The notes: generated by a model from the sequence alone, not told the origin. A DNA stretch of 64,000 nt from Buchnera aphidicola (Macrosiphum gaurae) (GCF_005080965.1 NZ_CP034867.1:579562-643561); one strand, 5' to 3'; numbered from the stretch's first letter, positions 1-10,366 are shown. Translations and numbers: made by a program.

Positions 1-1565
1 ATATCAGAATTCTGAGTCATAACTACATCTAAATTAGCACTACTTGGTGCTAAATATATTAAACTATTAGAAGTGTCATATGCTAAATAATTACTATAAT
101 TTTTTTTAAACTTATCAATACTATGAAAATTTTTAGACCTAATCCAACGAGCAAGAATAATGTTAACCTTTTTGTATATTGCATCTATATTATACTCTAC
201 TCTTAAACGTTCAATAACAACATCGAATTGTAATATTCCAATAGCACCTAAAATTAAATTATTATTGAGAATAGGCCGAAATACTTGGACAGTTCCTTCT
301 TCAGATAATTGCATCAAACCTTTTTTTAATTGTTTCCGTTTAAGAGGATTTTTCAAATAAATTAGACGAAAAATTTCTGGAGCAAAACTTGGTATTCCAA
401 TGAACTTAATTTCTTCACCTTCTGTAAAAGTATCTCCAATTTTAATTGTCCCATGATTATGAAGACCTATAACATCACCGGGATATGCTTTATTTACTGA
501 AATTCTATCACCAGCTAAAAAAGTAAAAGCATCAGAGACAGTTATATTTTTTTTTACTCGCACATGTTTTAATTTCATTCCTTTTGTATATTGTCCTGAA
601 ACAATTCTCATAAATGCTATTCTATCACGGTGTTTTAAATCCATATTAGCTTGAATTTTAAATATAAAACCTGTAAATTTCTTTTCTTGAGGATATACTT
701 TGCGTTTACTACTTTGACGATATAACGGACTAGGAGCCCATTTTATGAGACTATCTAATAAATGATCAATTCCAAAATTTCCAAGTGCACTACCAAAAAA
801 AATAGGAGTGATAATCCCTCTTAAGAACTTTTCTTTATTAAATTTGGAATATATATTAATAATTAATTCTAATTCCTGATGAATAGATATAGCTATATCT
901 GTTCCAATATATTCACTAACTAAGCTATTAGAAAAATCAGAAAAACTATATAAATTTAAAAATTTTTTTTCAAATAATTTATTTTTATATAAATAAACTA
1001 TTTTATCATAAATCTGATAAATCCCTTTAAAATTTTTTCCACAACTTATAGGCCAATTAATAGGAATACAATTTAATTTTAATTCTTTCTCAATTTCATC
1101 TAGAATTTCTATTGGTTCTCGACTATCACGATCTAATTTATTGATAAAAGTAATAATAGGAGTATTATGAATACGTGTAACATCTATAAGTTTCTTAGTT
1201 CGTTCTTCTATACCTTTAGCAGCATCAATTACGACTAGACAACAATCTACAGCAGTCAGAATACGGTATGTATCTTCTGAAAAATCTTGATGACCAGGAG
1301 TGTCTAACAAATTCATTAAAATATTTTTATACGTAAACTGCATAACTGAAGTCGTTACAGAAATCCCACGTTCTTTCTCAATATTCATCCAATCTGATTT
1401 AGCATATTTTCCATTTCCTCTGCCTTTTATTGTCCCAGAAATACGGATTACTTTTCCAAGCAGTAACATTTTTTCGGTAATAGTAGTTTTTCCCGCATCA
1501 GGATGAGAAATAATTGCAAAAGTTCTTCTTTTGCTTAATTCCTTTTCATGATTTGAATTAAACAT
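1..1565 (-). CDS. prfC: Peptide chain release factor 3 (3' end outside window)
   Basis: RF3 is the translational GTPase that recycles RF1 and RF2 from the ribosome after termination. The visible 521 codons start [18 protein letters not shown] and carry the G1 P-loop (HPDAGKTT), the G3 DTPGH motif and the G4 NKLD motif, followed by the RF3-type beta-barrel and C-terminal domains ([29 protein letters not shown] segment, VLQFDVV). E. coli RF3 has 529 residues, so only about eight codons lie beyond base 1. An in-frame ATG four codons upstream (1577) is an alternative start; I chose 1565 because alignment with E. coli begins there. It is divergent from ansA. Confidence 0.96.
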   Translation of the reverse strand, partial: MFNSNHEKELSKRRTFAIISHPDAGKTTITEKMLLLGKVIRISGTIKGRGNGKYAKSDWMNIEKERGISVTTSVMQFTYKNILMNLLDTPGHQDFSEDTYRILTAVDCCLVVIDAAKGIEERTKKLIDVTRIHNTPIITFINKLDRDSREPIEILDEIEKELKLNCIPINWPISCGKNFKGIYQIYDKIVYLYKNKLFEKKFLNLYSFSDFSNSLVSEYIGTDIAISIHQELELIINIYSKFNKEKFLRGIITPIFFGSALGNFGIDHLLDSLIKWAPSPLYRQSSKRKVYPQEKKFTGFIFKIQANMDLKHRDRIAFMRIVSGQYTKGMKLKHVRVKKNITVSDAFTFLAGDRISVNKAYPGDVIGLHNHGTIKIGDTFTEGEEIKFIGIPSFAPEIFRLIYLKNPLKRKQLKKGLMQLSEEGTVQVFRPILNNNLILGAIGILQFDVVIERLRVEYNIDAIYKKVNIILARWIRSKNFHSIDKFKKNYSNYLAYDTSNSLIYLAPSSANLDVVMTQNSD

Positions 1566-1656
1566 ATATACACTCATTTAAAATACTTAATATTAAATAC
1601 TTCTTATATCAAAATATCATACATAAAAAAATATTATTTAGTCTAATAAAATAAAG

Positions 1657-1698
1657 ATCAAGGTCTGTTTTAAAGTTCTTATACTAAGTTACCTTGAT
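1657..1698. repeat. Inverted repeat in the prfC-ansA divergent spacer
   Basis: ATCAAGGT at 1657-1664 is matched by its exact reverse complement ACCTTGAT at 1691-1698, with a 26-base AT-rich loop. The 281-base spacer between the divergent prfC and ansA starts holds no gene. A hairpin between two divergent genes is not expected to be a terminator, so this may be an operator-like relic, a small RNA stem or chance. Confidence 0.35.
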
Positions 1699-1858
1699 TT
1701 ATTTTATAAAAATAGTAAAATTATTTAATTTATTATAATATTAATTTTTTTAACATCTTATATATTAAAACTTAAAAACAAATCTAAACTGCATATTTTT
1801 TTAAATATAATCTTAAAAAATATAATCATTTTAAATAAATGAGAAAACGAGTTGTAGA

Positions 1859-2881
1859 ATGAAGAAAAAATTTATATATATTGCATATACAGGCGGAACA
1901 ATTGGTATGCAAAAATCAACACGTGGATATATTCCTATATCTGGACACCTTCAAAAACAACTTCTTAAAATGCCTGAATTTTATAGTGAAGAAATTCCAA
2001 ATTTTATTATAAAAGAATACAACCCGTTAATCGATTCTTCTAATATGACACCAATAGAATGGCAAATAATTGCTAATGATATAGAAAAAAATTATGATAA
2101 ATATGATGGTTTTGTTATTCTACATGGAACTGATACAATGGCATATACAGCTTCTGCTTTATCGTTTATATTAGAAAATCTAGAAAAACCAGTAATTATA
2201 ACAGGTTCTCAAATTCCTTTATCAGAAATACGTTCTGATGGTCGTCAAAATCTATTAAACTCACTGCTCATGGCGGCAAATTATCCTATTAATGAAGTCA
2301 CTTTGTTTTTTCATAATAAGCTTTACCGAGGAAATAGAACAACTAAATCACAGGCTAATAGTTTTGATGCTTTTTCTTCTCCTAATTTAAAACCATTATT
2401 AGAAGTGGGAGTAAATGTTCGTTGTTTTTATAAAGAAAAAATAAAAAAAAATAAAAAAAAATTAAAAGTTTATAAAATAGCACCACAGCCAATTAGTATA
2501 ATTACTATTTACCCAGGAATCTGTAAAAAAATTATTCATAATTTCTTATTATATCCAGTTAAAGCGTTGATTTTATGTACGTACGGAGTAGGAAATGCAC
2601 CTCAAAACCAAGATTTTTTAAAAGAATTACATCTTGCATATGAAAAAAAGCATATTGTTATTGTTAACTTAACACAATGTGCATCTGGAGGAGTCGATAT
2701 GAACGGATATGCTACCGGTAGTTCACTTATAAACGTCGGAGTTATTAGTGGTTATGATTTAACAATAGAATCCGCTTTAACTAAGTTGCATTTTTTATTA
2801 AGTCAAAATATTTCAAAAGAAAAAATTCGATTTCAAATGCAAAACAACTTACGTGGCGAATTAACGGAACCCGTTAAATAG
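1859..2881 (+). CDS. ansA: Cytoplasmic L-asparaginase I
   Basis: Hydrolyses asparagine to aspartate and ammonia in the cytoplasm. The 340-residue product matches the type I asparaginase length (E. coli AnsA 338). Both catalytic threonine motifs are present: YTGGTIG at residues 10-16 and HGTDTMA at 89-95, with a lysine further on in TGSQIPL. Asparagine is abundant in phloem sap, so this enzyme can feed aspartate and ammonia into the symbiont's amino-acid synthesis (inference). The gene ends 31 bases before the convergent nfuA stop. Confidence 0.95.
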   Translation: MKKKFIYIAYTGGTIGMQKSTRGYIPISGHLQKQLLKMPEFYSEEIPNFIIKEYNPLIDSSNMTPIEWQIIANDIEKNYDKYDGFVILHGTDTMAYTASALSFILENLEKPVIITGSQIPLSEIRSDGRQNLLNSLLMAANYPINEVTLFFHNKLYRGNRTTKSQANSFDAFSSPNLKPLLEVGVNVRCFYKEKIKKNKKKLKVYKIAPQPISIITIYPGICKKIIHNFLLYPVKALILCTYGVGNAPQNQDFLKELHLAYEKKHIVIVNLTQCASGGVDMNGYATGSSLINVGVISGYDLTIESALTKLHFLLSQNISKEKIRFQMQNNLRGELTEPVK

Positions 2882-2911
2882 TTCAAAAATATTATTTAAT
2901 AATATAAAACC

Positions 2912-3490
2912 TCAATAAAAAGAATGTTTTCCATGTAAATGATCTGTGTCATCACATACTTTTTTTATTTCAGAAAAAGAAGCTAATAATCTTTTTTCAA
3001 CTGTTTCTTTTAAAGTTAATCCAATCATTGAACATCCATTACAACCTCCACTAAATTGTATTGTAGCAATTCCGTCTTGGTTTATTTGAATTAAGTTAAC
3101 TTGTCCTCCATGCATTGATAATTGGGGGTTAATTTCTACATTTAAAAAATGTTTTACTGCCTCTTCTAACGAAGAAGATGTTTTTTTAGAAAAATTATTC
3201 TTAGCATATGGTGCTTTTAATGTTAATTGCGAACCAAGTTTATCGACTATAAGATCAATTTCCGAGTTTTTTAAATAAGAAAGAATATTTTTATTAACAT
3301 AAACGAAAAATTTTTCATATTTTAATTGAATATCTGATTTTTCTACCTCATTTTCTGGACAAAATGAAACACCGCATTCTGCACTAGGAGTACCTGGATT
3401 AACAATAAAAATCCGTATTTGAGTTCCATTAGGTTCATTTAATAAAAGCTTTGTAAAATGTTCTTGTGCATTTTGAGAAATATTAATCAT
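2912..3490 (-). CDS. nfuA: Fe/S biogenesis protein NfuA
   Basis: Iron-sulfur carrier that delivers 4Fe-4S clusters to apo-proteins. The 192 residues match E. coli NfuA (191): an N-terminal degenerate A-type carrier domain (residues 1-95) and a C-terminal Nfu domain with the cluster-binding CxxC at C150 and C153 (GGCNGCSM). The degenerate A-type domain is notable here because iscA is absent from the isc cluster at 57-61 kb, so NfuA may take over part of the carrier job (inference). Its divergent neighbour is the bioH remnant, the same neighbourhood as in E. coli. Confidence 0.95.
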   Translation of the reverse strand: MINISQNAQEHFTKLLLNEPNGTQIRIFIVNPGTPSAECGVSFCPENEVEKSDIQLKYEKFFVYVNKNILSYLKNSEIDLIVDKLGSQLTLKAPYAKNNFSKKTSSSLEEAVKHFLNVEINPQLSMHGGQVNLIQINQDGIATIQFSGGCNGCSMIGLTLKETVEKRLLASFSEIKKVCDDTDHLHGKHSFY

Positions 3491-3620
3491 GAGAGTTATT
3501 CAAAATAAATGTTTATTCCATAAATAATATCATTAATTTATTAAAAGAAAAATAATATTGTTGAATATTGAAAAATATTTTCTTAAAAAATAGGAAAATA
3601 ATTATAAAAATGGATAAAAA

Positions 3621-4170
3621 ATTCAAATATTAAACTGTAATATGACAAAAAATTTTATTTGTATAAACTAGTCTATAAGTGAAATAGTTGCTAGTTATTT
3701 TGTGTTATCTTATCTTAGAGATATCTTAACTAAAAATATTTTATCTATAATTAGCCTTTCTTCTGCATATTTTATACAAAAAGATATAGTATACTATGTA
3801 TGTATTAAAAAAATATAATATTATCAAACAATAATTAAATTTTTAAATTTAAAAAATATAAGTTTTGTAAAATATCCTCAAAAATATAAATATATTAAAA
3901 TAATATTATCTATTCAATCTATACTAAGATTAAAAATATTAAAAAGTAGTTTAGAAATAATTTTTTCAATTGATTTACTTTTAGATACTGCTTTTATTGA
4001 AGTACCTATTTTGAGAATATATAGTGCACTAAATAATTTAGTTCCTAAAAAAATACCTGATATACTTAATAAAAATGAAAAAAAATAATTCATTTATTAT
4101 AGAAAAAGCAACTTATACTCTTTTATTTTCATATAAAAACGTGTTTTATTCTAGCTTGTTAAATTTTTAA
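3621..4170 (+). pseudogene. bioH: Decayed bioH (pimeloyl-ACP methyl ester esterase)
   Basis: Not a live gene, but translation of one frame gives a clear ghost of E. coli BioH, recalled from memory. The stretch YQTIIKFLNL aligns with FQRTVERFLAL, SLEIIFSIDL with GLEILKTVDL, and ILRIYSALNNLVPKKI with FLRLYGYLDGLVPRKV. Damage: TAG at 3669-3671 where the Trp before the nucleophile Ser stands, TAA at 3816-3818, a frame change in the A8 run 4078-4085, after which FIIEKATYTLLFS matches YIFAKAAHAPFIS. The catalytic Asp reads as Asn and the catalytic His as Tyr. The N-terminal third is unrecognisable. Position beside nfuA agrees with E. coli, where bioH, gntX and nfuA are neighbours. Confidence 0.85.
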
Positions 4171-4198
4171 AATATCTATAAATTTAAAGAAAAAATTT

Positions 4199-4216
4199 GC
4201 CCCAAAAAGTTGGGGC
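4199..4216 (-). terminator. Rho-independent terminator of ssb
   Basis: Stem GCCCCAA (4199-4205) pairs with TTGGGGC (4210-4216) around an AAAG loop, a strikingly GC-rich hairpin for this sequence. Read on the minus strand it lies 31 bases past the ssb stop and is followed by AAATTTTTT. The plus strand also has TTTGATTT after it, so it could serve both directions. Confidence 0.8.
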
Positions 4217-4247
4217 TTTGATTTATTACCTATTTAAAATATTTATA

Positions 4248-4763
4248 CTAAAAAGGAATTTCATCATCGAAATCTATTTCCGAATCAGAATGAATTAACT
4301 CTTTACTAGATTTATGTGTTTCTATATTTTTATCAAAGTCCACTTTATCTATTTTTTTTGTTTGGACTGTAGCATTTTTATTATCATGTATTGAGATTGT
4401 CTGTAAGTTAGAATTACGATTGCCTAACATTTGCATTGTACCACCAATATTTACAATAATTTCTGTGGTATAACGTTCAAGTCCATTTTGATCTTGCCAT
4501 TTTCTAGTTTGCAATGATCCTTCGATATATACTTGAGAACCTTTTCGAAGATATTCACCGGCAATTTCTGCTAATTTTCCAAATAAAACTATTCGATGCC
4601 ATTCTGTTTTTTCTTTGTTTTCACCAGTGTTTTTATCTTTCCAATTCTCTGAAGTAGCTAATGTCATATTGACTACTGCATTCCCATTTGGCATATAACG
4701 AACTTCAGGATCTTGTCCTAAATGTCCGATAAGAATAACTTTATTTACACCTCTACTGGCCAT
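4248..4763 (-). CDS. ssb: Single-stranded DNA-binding protein
   Basis: Binds single-stranded DNA in replication, recombination and repair and recruits partner proteins through its tail. Residues 1-118 form the OB fold ([20 protein letters not shown] start, [27 protein letters not shown]). A shortened, lysine/serine-rich linker leads to the acidic tip DFDDEIPF, nearly identical to the E. coli partner-binding tip. Length 171 against 178 in E. coli. In E. coli ssb is divergent from uvrA; no uvrA is seen here, and a 0.6 kb empty spacer follows before dnaB. Confidence 0.97.
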   Translation of the reverse strand: MASRGVNKVILIGHLGQDPEVRYMPNGNAVVNMTLATSENWKDKNTGENKEKTEWHRIVLFGKLAEIAGEYLRKGSQVYIEGSLQTRKWQDQNGLERYTTEIIVNIGGTMQMLGNRNSNLQTISIHDNKNATVQTKKIDKVDFDKNIETHKSSKELIHSDSEIDFDDEIPF

Positions 4764-5392
4764 AATAAAACTCCATTTTTTAAATTTGATTAAAAAACAT
4801 TCAAGTGTATTAATTGAAATTATACATGTTAAATATTTTATTTAGTATAATCAAATCTATAAAAATGCTATATTATTTTCAGAACTTTTTAAATATGTGA
4901 AATATTAATTTCTTTTTATTTCTTATCATTAACATAAAAAATGTTTTTATTTTCATATTATCAACTGGAAATTATTATTTATTTCAAAAAATAGTTATAT
5001 ATTCTGTCTTTTACGGCATAAAAAAATATTTATGAATTTTCTATGAAAATTTTATATTTTTTAAATTTTTAAAATAACTAATATCATTAAATATAATTTT
5101 CACTATTTTAAATACTAAAGGTCTTTCTTCATACCTTACAAACATAGATATAATATTTTTAATAAATAATTAATTGTAATATATATAAAAATATCTCTTA
5201 TAAAATATTCTATAAAACAATTCTATTATTTAAATATATTAGAATCTAATAATATTAAAATTATACAATCAAAATCAAACTAAAAAAATATTAAAAAATG
5301 ACTTAAATAGATTAATCCTTAGATAGTATATTATTGCAATATTACGATATAATTTCATACAGATTCACTAAATAATGGTATATGCAATAAAT
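4764..5392. other. Gene-free divergent spacer between ssb and dnaB
   Basis: About 0.6 kb, very AT-rich, with stops in all frames. I found no recognisable gene or remnant; the longest suggestive stretch is a 34-codon minus-strand frame near 5035-5138 (MFVRYEERPLVFKIVKI...), which I could not assign. It must hold the promoters for ssb and dnaB. TATAAT at 5348-5353 is a possible -10 for dnaB, without a convincing -35. Confidence 0.5.
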
Positions 5393-6772
5393 ATGGCTAA
5401 AAATAAATTGTATTTAAATCAAATCAATAGATTGAAAATTCCACCACATTCTTTAGAAGCAGAACAATCAGTATTAGGTGGATTAATGTTAGATAATGAA
5501 CAATGGGACAGTGTTTCAGAACATGTAGTTGCTGATGATTTTTTTAGCAAGCCTCATCGCTTAATATTTCAAGAAATGCAAAAACTTCTTGATTTAGGAT
5601 ATCCAATAGATTTAATTACTCTATCTGAATCTTTAGAACAAAAAGGAAAGTTAGAAAGCGTTGGTAGATTTTCCTATTTAGCTGAATTATCAAAAAACAC
5701 TCCTAGCACCGCAAATATCACTGCATATGCCGACATAGTCCGAGAACGTGCAATAGTAAGAGAAATGATATTAGTAGCCAATAAAATAGCCAATGCTGGA
5801 TATGATACACAAGGGAGAAAAAGTGAAGAACTATTAGATTATGCAGAATCAAGTGTATTTAAAATTGCGGAAAAACGATTTAAAAAAGATTCAGGACCTA
5901 AAAATGTTGAACAAATTCTTGATGAAACTGTTGCTAGTATTGAAAAATTATTTTTATCACCTCATGATGGTGTAACAGGAATTAATACAGGTTATCAAGA
6001 TTTAAATAAAAAAACATCAGGATTACAACGTTCTGAACTTATTATTATTGCAGCTAGGCCTTCAATGGGAAAAACAACATTTGCAATGAATCTATGTGAG
6101 AATGCCGCCATGCTTTATGATAAACCTGTATTAATATTTAGTTTAGAAATGCCTGGAGAACAAATTATGATGCGCATGTTGGCATCTTTATCTAGAGTCA
6201 ATCAAGCGCGAATTCGCACTGGACAATTAAATGATGAAGATTGGGCTCGTATATCTGGTACCATTAACATACTTTTGAAAAAAAAGAATATCTACATTGA
6301 TGATTCTTCAGCACTAACTCCTAGTGAAGTCCGTTCAAGAGCACGTCGTATTTATCGTGAAAATAATGGATTAACTTTAATTATGGTAGATTATTTACAA
6401 TTAATGAGAGTGCCTTCTTTATCTGAAAATCGTACACTTGAAATTGCGGAAATATCTAGAACATTAAAAGCATTGGCTAAAGAACTGCAAGTTCCAGTAA
6501 TAGCACTATCACAACTTAATCGGTCTTTAGAACAGAGATCTGATAAAAGACCAGTAAATTCAGACTTACGTGAATCAGGATCTTTAGAACAAGATGCAGA
6601 TTTAATAATGTTTATATACCGCGATGAAATTTATAATGAAAATAGTGATCTTAAAGGAATAGCAGAAATTATAATAGGAAAGCAGAGGAATGGACCTATT
6701 GGGACAGTATGTTTAACTTTTAATGGACATTGGTCTAGATTTGATAACTATTCTGGTCATAAATACGATTAA
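5393..6772 (+). CDS. dnaB: Replicative DNA helicase DnaB
   Basis: Hexameric 5'-3' helicase that unwinds DNA at the fork and binds primase. The product is extremely close to E. coli DnaB: N-terminal domain (PPHSLEAEQSVLGGLMLDNE, AELSKNTPSTANITAYADIV), linker, then the RecA-like C-terminal domain with Walker A (ARPSMGKTT), Walker B (LIMVDYLQL), and the arginine-finger region (GKQRNGPIG). I chose the ATG at 5393 (MAKNKLYLN, like E. coli MAGNKPFNK), giving 459 residues against 471; an in-frame ATG at 5375 adds six residues. No strong ribosome-binding site separates the two. Confidence 0.97.
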   Translation: MAKNKLYLNQINRLKIPPHSLEAEQSVLGGLMLDNEQWDSVSEHVVADDFFSKPHRLIFQEMQKLLDLGYPIDLITLSESLEQKGKLESVGRFSYLAELSKNTPSTANITAYADIVRERAIVREMILVANKIANAGYDTQGRKSEELLDYAESSVFKIAEKRFKKDSGPKNVEQILDETVASIEKLFLSPHDGVTGINTGYQDLNKKTSGLQRSELIIIAARPSMGKTTFAMNLCENAAMLYDKPVLIFSLEMPGEQIMMRMLASLSRVNQARIRTGQLNDEDWARISGTINILLKKKNIYIDDSSALTPSEVRSRARRIYRENNGLTLIMVDYLQLMRVPSLSENRTLEIAEISRTLKALAKELQVPVIALSQLNRSLEQRSDKRPVNSDLRESGSLEQDADLIMFIYRDEIYNENSDLKGIAEIIIGKQRNGPIGTVCLTFNGHWSRFDNYSGHKYD

Positions 6773-7081
6773 ATGTTAATATTCTTTTAAAATTTTCAAA
6801 TAATTTAAAAATAAAATGTAAATTATAATTATCAAAAAATATTTTTTTAATTATTTAATAATAAAAAATTAATTCTTTTTTAGATAGATCATTTAAATAT
6901 TAAAAACTATTCAATTTTATAAAAAAAAATTTTATAAAAATAAGTTTATCAATATATTTTAAAAAAATAATTAAAATAATATTATTTTAGATCTAAATAT
7001 ATAAATGTTTTACTGATTTTACTTAACTGAAAAAATTATTATCTACTCATAAAAAATCATTCAATTACTAAGATAAAATAC
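6773..7081. other. Empty spacer between dnaB and gshB
   Basis: About 310 bases of A/T homopolymer-rich sequence. I see no reading frame, RNA or strong hairpin. It presumably holds the gshB promoter. Confidence 0.5.
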
Positions 7082-8044
7082 ATGTACAAAAAAACAAATT
7101 TAAAAATCGGAATATTAATGGATTCTATTGAATCGATTAATATTAAAAAAGATTCAAGTTTTGCTATTTTGCTGGAGTCTCAAAAAAGAAATCATGCCAT
7201 TTACTATATGGAAATGAATGATATTTTTTTAAAAAAAGGACATCCATATGCAAGAACTCGTTTAATAAAATTAAAAAAAAATATAAAAAAATGGCATGAA
7301 TTCATTAAAGAAGAAAATATTCCTTTAAGCGAATTAGATGTGATTTTAATGCGGAAAGATCCTCCATTTGATACTGAATTTATTTATGCAACATATATTC
7401 TAGAACGTGCAGAAGAAACAGGTGTTTTAATAATAAATAAACCTCAAAGTTTACGAGATTGTAATGAAAAAATGTTCATATCATGGTTTTCTGATTTAAC
7501 TCCTGATACTTTAGTTACAAGAAATGTTTTTGAAATACATAAATTTTGGAAAAAACATCAAGACATTATAATAAAACCATTAGATAAAATGGGAGGAGCT
7601 AGTATCTTTCGCATCAAAAAACATGATCCTAACTTTTCAGTTATTATTGAAACAATGACAAAATATGGAAAAAAATATTGCATGATTCAAAATTATTTAC
7701 CAGAAATAAAATTTGGTGATAAAAGAATTTTAATTGTTAATGGAAAACCCATTCCTTGGTGTGTAGCTAGAATTGCACCAACTGGAGAAACAAGAGCTAA
7801 TTTAGCACTAGGAGGAAAAGGAAAAATACAGTCATTAAGTGAAATGGACTGGAAAATAGCAAATTATTTATCTCCTATCTTGAAAAAAAAAGGGTTAATT
7901 TTTGTTGGATTAGATGTAATAGGTAATAAACTAACAGAAATTAATGTTACAAGTCCAACGTGTATTTGTGAAATTGAATCAGCAAAAAATATTTCTATTA
8001 CTGGAATGTTGTTAGATTATATTGAAAAAAAAATATTACATTAG
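7082..8044 (+). CDS. gshB: Glutathione synthetase
   Basis: ATP-dependent ligation of gamma-glutamylcysteine and glycine to make glutathione in the cytoplasm. The 320 residues show the prokaryotic GshB fold: KDPPFDTEFIYATYILERAE in the N-terminal domain, the ATP-grasp segment KPLDKMGGASIF (165-176), and the glycine-rich binding region ARIAPTGETRANLALGGKGK (about 230-249). Length matches E. coli (316). The next gene, yqgF, follows eleven bases on, as in E. coli gshB-yqgE-yqgF with yqgE removed. Confidence 0.96.
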   Translation: MYKKTNLKIGILMDSIESINIKKDSSFAILLESQKRNHAIYYMEMNDIFLKKGHPYARTRLIKLKKNIKKWHEFIKEENIPLSELDVILMRKDPPFDTEFIYATYILERAEETGVLIINKPQSLRDCNEKMFISWFSDLTPDTLVTRNVFEIHKFWKKHQDIIIKPLDKMGGASIFRIKKHDPNFSVIIETMTKYGKKYCMIQNYLPEIKFGDKRILIVNGKPIPWCVARIAPTGETRANLALGGKGKIQSLSEMDWKIANYLSPILKKKGLIFVGLDVIGNKLTEINVTSPTCICEIESAKNISITGMLLDYIEKKILH

Positions 8045-8054
8045 AGATCATAAA

Positions 8055-8468
8055 ATGATAGCACTTGCATTTGATTTTGGCATAAAAAAAATTGGAGTAG
8101 CTGTAGGAGAAAGTATAACTAAAAAAGGAAGACCTTTAAACGTTTTAAAAGCTCAAAATGGTGATCCAAATTGGAATATTCTAAATAATTTAATTCAATA
8201 TTGGCAACCTAAATTCATAATAGTAGGTCTGCCATTAAATATAAATGGAACCAAACAAAACATGACTAATAAGTCAGAAAAGTTTGCTAATTTATTGAAA
8301 TGTAATTTTAATGTTACTGTACAAATGCATGACGAACGTTTGACTACTGTGGAAGCGAAATCAATAATATTTAAAAGAGATGGTTTTAAAGGATTAAAAA
8401 CAGAAAAAATTCATTCTTTTGCTGCTACAATTATATTAGAAAGTTGGTTTAGTCAAAATTTTTTTTAA
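8055..8468 (+). CDS. yqgF: Holliday-junction resolvase-like rRNA nuclease YqgF
   Basis: RNase H-fold nuclease (RuvX family) implicated in pre-16S rRNA 5' end processing. 137 residues; start at 8055 gives MIALAFDFGIKKIGVAVG, aligning with E. coli LAFDFGTKSIGVAVG. The conserved Asp 7 is visible, with the later motifs VGLPLNINGTKQ, DERLTTVEA and HSFAA. A longer frame reaches back to 8022 but would overlap gshB by 23 bases and lacks homology there. Confidence 0.93.
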   Translation: MIALAFDFGIKKIGVAVGESITKKGRPLNVLKAQNGDPNWNILNNLIQYWQPKFIIVGLPLNINGTKQNMTNKSEKFANLLKCNFNVTVQMHDERLTTVEAKSIIFKRDGFKGLKTEKIHSFAATIILESWFSQNFF

Positions 8469-8506
8469 AATATAGTCATTTAAAAAAATATTTATAAGAG
8501 AATAAT

Positions 8507-9187
8507 ATGAAAAAAATTTGTTGCAATTATCAATTTATAAAAAAAAAAATACAAGATATTATCAAGGATAATAATCTTCCGTTAAAAAAAATAAAAATAA
8601 TAGCCGTAAGTAAAAATCAAAATATTAATACTATTGAACAAGCAATATTATCAGGAATTAATAATTTCGGAGAAAATTATCTGCAAGAAAGCATTTTTAA
8701 AATAAAAAAATTACAGCAATATAAACATATTAAATGGCATTTTATTGGGAAAATACAGTCTAATAAAACTAAAAAAATTGCGCAAAATTTTTCTTGGTGT
8801 CAAACAATTGATCGAGAAAAAATAGCTATCCTATTAAATAAATTTAGACCAAAAAATTTGCTTCCAATAAATGTATTAATACAAATTAACTATGATAAAA
8901 AATCAACAAAAAATGATATTGATACAGATCAATTTCAAAAACTAGCAAAAATAATTTCTTTAATGCCTAACTTAAATTTAAGAGGAATTATGGCAATGCC
9001 TTTAATGAAAAACAATATCATTGCAAATAATCTTCAATATGAAAAAATAAAAATTATATTTAATCAATTAAAAAGAAAATATTCTTCCGTTGATACTTTA
9101 TCATTGGGCACTAGTCTTGATATAAAAGAATCATTATTCGCTACAAGTAACATGATAAGAATTGGACGTGATATTTTTAATAGATAA
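8507..9187 (+). CDS. yggS: PLP homeostasis protein YggS (PLPBP family)
   Basis: Non-enzymatic pyridoxal-phosphate-binding protein that buffers PLP and affects amino-acid metabolism. 226 residues against 234 in E. coli. The Schiff-base lysine is K36 in AVSKNQ, the same number as in E. coli. Other family motifs: FGENYLQES, WHFIGKIQSNKTK, RGIMAMP, LSLGTSLDIKESL and IRIGRDIF at the C-terminus. Spaced 38 bases after yqgF and 48 before hemW, so likely one transcription unit. Confidence 0.94.
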   Translation: MKKICCNYQFIKKKIQDIIKDNNLPLKKIKIIAVSKNQNINTIEQAILSGINNFGENYLQESIFKIKKLQQYKHIKWHFIGKIQSNKTKKIAQNFSWCQTIDREKIAILLNKFRPKNLLPINVLIQINYDKKSTKNDIDTDQFQKLAKIISLMPNLNLRGIMAMPLMKNNIIANNLQYEKIKIIFNQLKRKYSSVDTLSLGTSLDIKESLFATSNMIRIGRDIFNR

Positions 9188-9235
9188 ATATTTATTTTTT
9201 TTTAAATTTAATCTAAAAAAGATGAAATTAATATT

Positions 9236-10366
9236 ATGTTTAAATTGCCTTCCATTAGTCTATATATTCATATTCCTTGGTGTTTAAAAAAATGTGGATA
9301 TTGTGATTTTTATTCATATGTTAGCAAAGACAGTATTCCCGAAAAAAAATATATCGAACATTTATTGAAAGATTTTGAAAAAGATTTACATTTAATTAAT
9401 GATAGAAAGATAAGTACTATTTTTATTGGAGGTGGAACACCTAGTTTATTGCAGAGCAACTCTATAAAAAAACTAATACATGGTATAAAAATAAGAAACA
9501 TGATTTCTAAAAATGCAGAAATCAGCATAGAAGCTAATCCTAAAACTTTAGAATATCAACGTTTTATGCATTATAAAGATGCTGGTGTTAATCGTTTTTC
9601 TCTAGGTGTCCAAACGTTTAATTCAAATTTATTAAAAAAAATAGAACGTACATATACTTCAAAAGAAGTAATAAGTGCAGTTATAGAATCAAAGAAAGTT
9701 AATGATAATTTAAATTTAGATTTAATTTATGGTTTACCTGATCAATCACTAGAAGATGCATTATTAGATTTACAATATGCTATTAAATATAATCCATCCC
9801 ATATATCATGGTATCAACTAACTATAGAACCTAACACCTCATTTTATGCAAAAAAAATAAAATTGCCTCATGAAAACATAATATTTAACATGTTAATTGA
9901 AGGAGATAAATTATTAGAAAAATCAGGATACAAAAAATATGAAATATCTTCATATTCAAAACTCAATTATCAATGTCAACATAATCTTAATTATTGGAAT
10001 TTTGGTGATTATATAGGGATAGGTTGCGGCGCTCATGGAAAAATCACTCAAAAAAATGGGAAAATTATTCGAACTATTAAAAACAAAAATATAAATGATT
10101 TTTTAAGTGGAAATTACCTTAATTCTATATTTACGGTATCTAAAAGAGATAAAATATTTGAATATTTTATGAACGTTTTTAGACTTTATCAACCAGTTTA
10201 CAAGAAACATTTTCGAGAACAAACTAATTTAAATGAAAGTTTAATAAAAAAAAATATTCAAATAGCAATACAAGAAGGATTTTTAATTAATGAACTCGAT
10301 TTTTGGCATACAACAAAAAAAGGGAAAAATTTTTTAAATTTGCTATTAGAAATATTTTTAAACTAG
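9236..10366 (+). CDS. hemW: Radical SAM heme chaperone HemW
   Basis: Radical SAM protein of the HemN-like family, reported as a heme chaperone rather than an oxygen-independent coproporphyrinogen oxidase. 376 residues against 378 in E. coli. The 4Fe-4S-binding cysteines are C16, C20 and C23 (WCLKKCGYC), followed by TIFIGGGTPSLL, NRFSLGVQTF and DLIYGLPDQ. The HemN-type first-residue signature is lacking, which supports HemW. Why a symbiont with hardly any heme pathway in view keeps this is unclear. It stops ten bases before the convergent trmB. Confidence 0.93.
   Translation: MFKLPSISLYIHIPWCLKKCGYCDFYSYVSKDSIPEKKYIEHLLKDFEKDLHLINDRKISTIFIGGGTPSLLQSNSIKKLIHGIKIRNMISKNAEISIEANPKTLEYQRFMHYKDAGVNRFSLGVQTFNSNLLKKIERTYTSKEVISAVIESKKVNDNLNLDLIYGLPDQSLEDALLDLQYAIKYNPSHISWYQLTIEPNTSFYAKKIKLPHENIIFNMLIEGDKLLEKSGYKKYEISSYSKLNYQCQHNLNYWNFGDYIGIGCGAHGKITQKNGKIIRTIKNKNINDFLSGNYLNSIFTVSKRDKIFEYFMNVFRLYQPVYKKHFREQTNLNESLIKKNIQIAIQEGFLINELDFWHTTKKGKNFLNLLLEIFLN

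Noticed and set aside
5035-5138. 34-codon minus-strand frame (MFVRYEERPLVF) in the ssb-dnaB spacer
   Set aside because: No family match to uvrA, alr or qorA, the genes found near ssb or dnaB in E. coli; too short to call a remnant.
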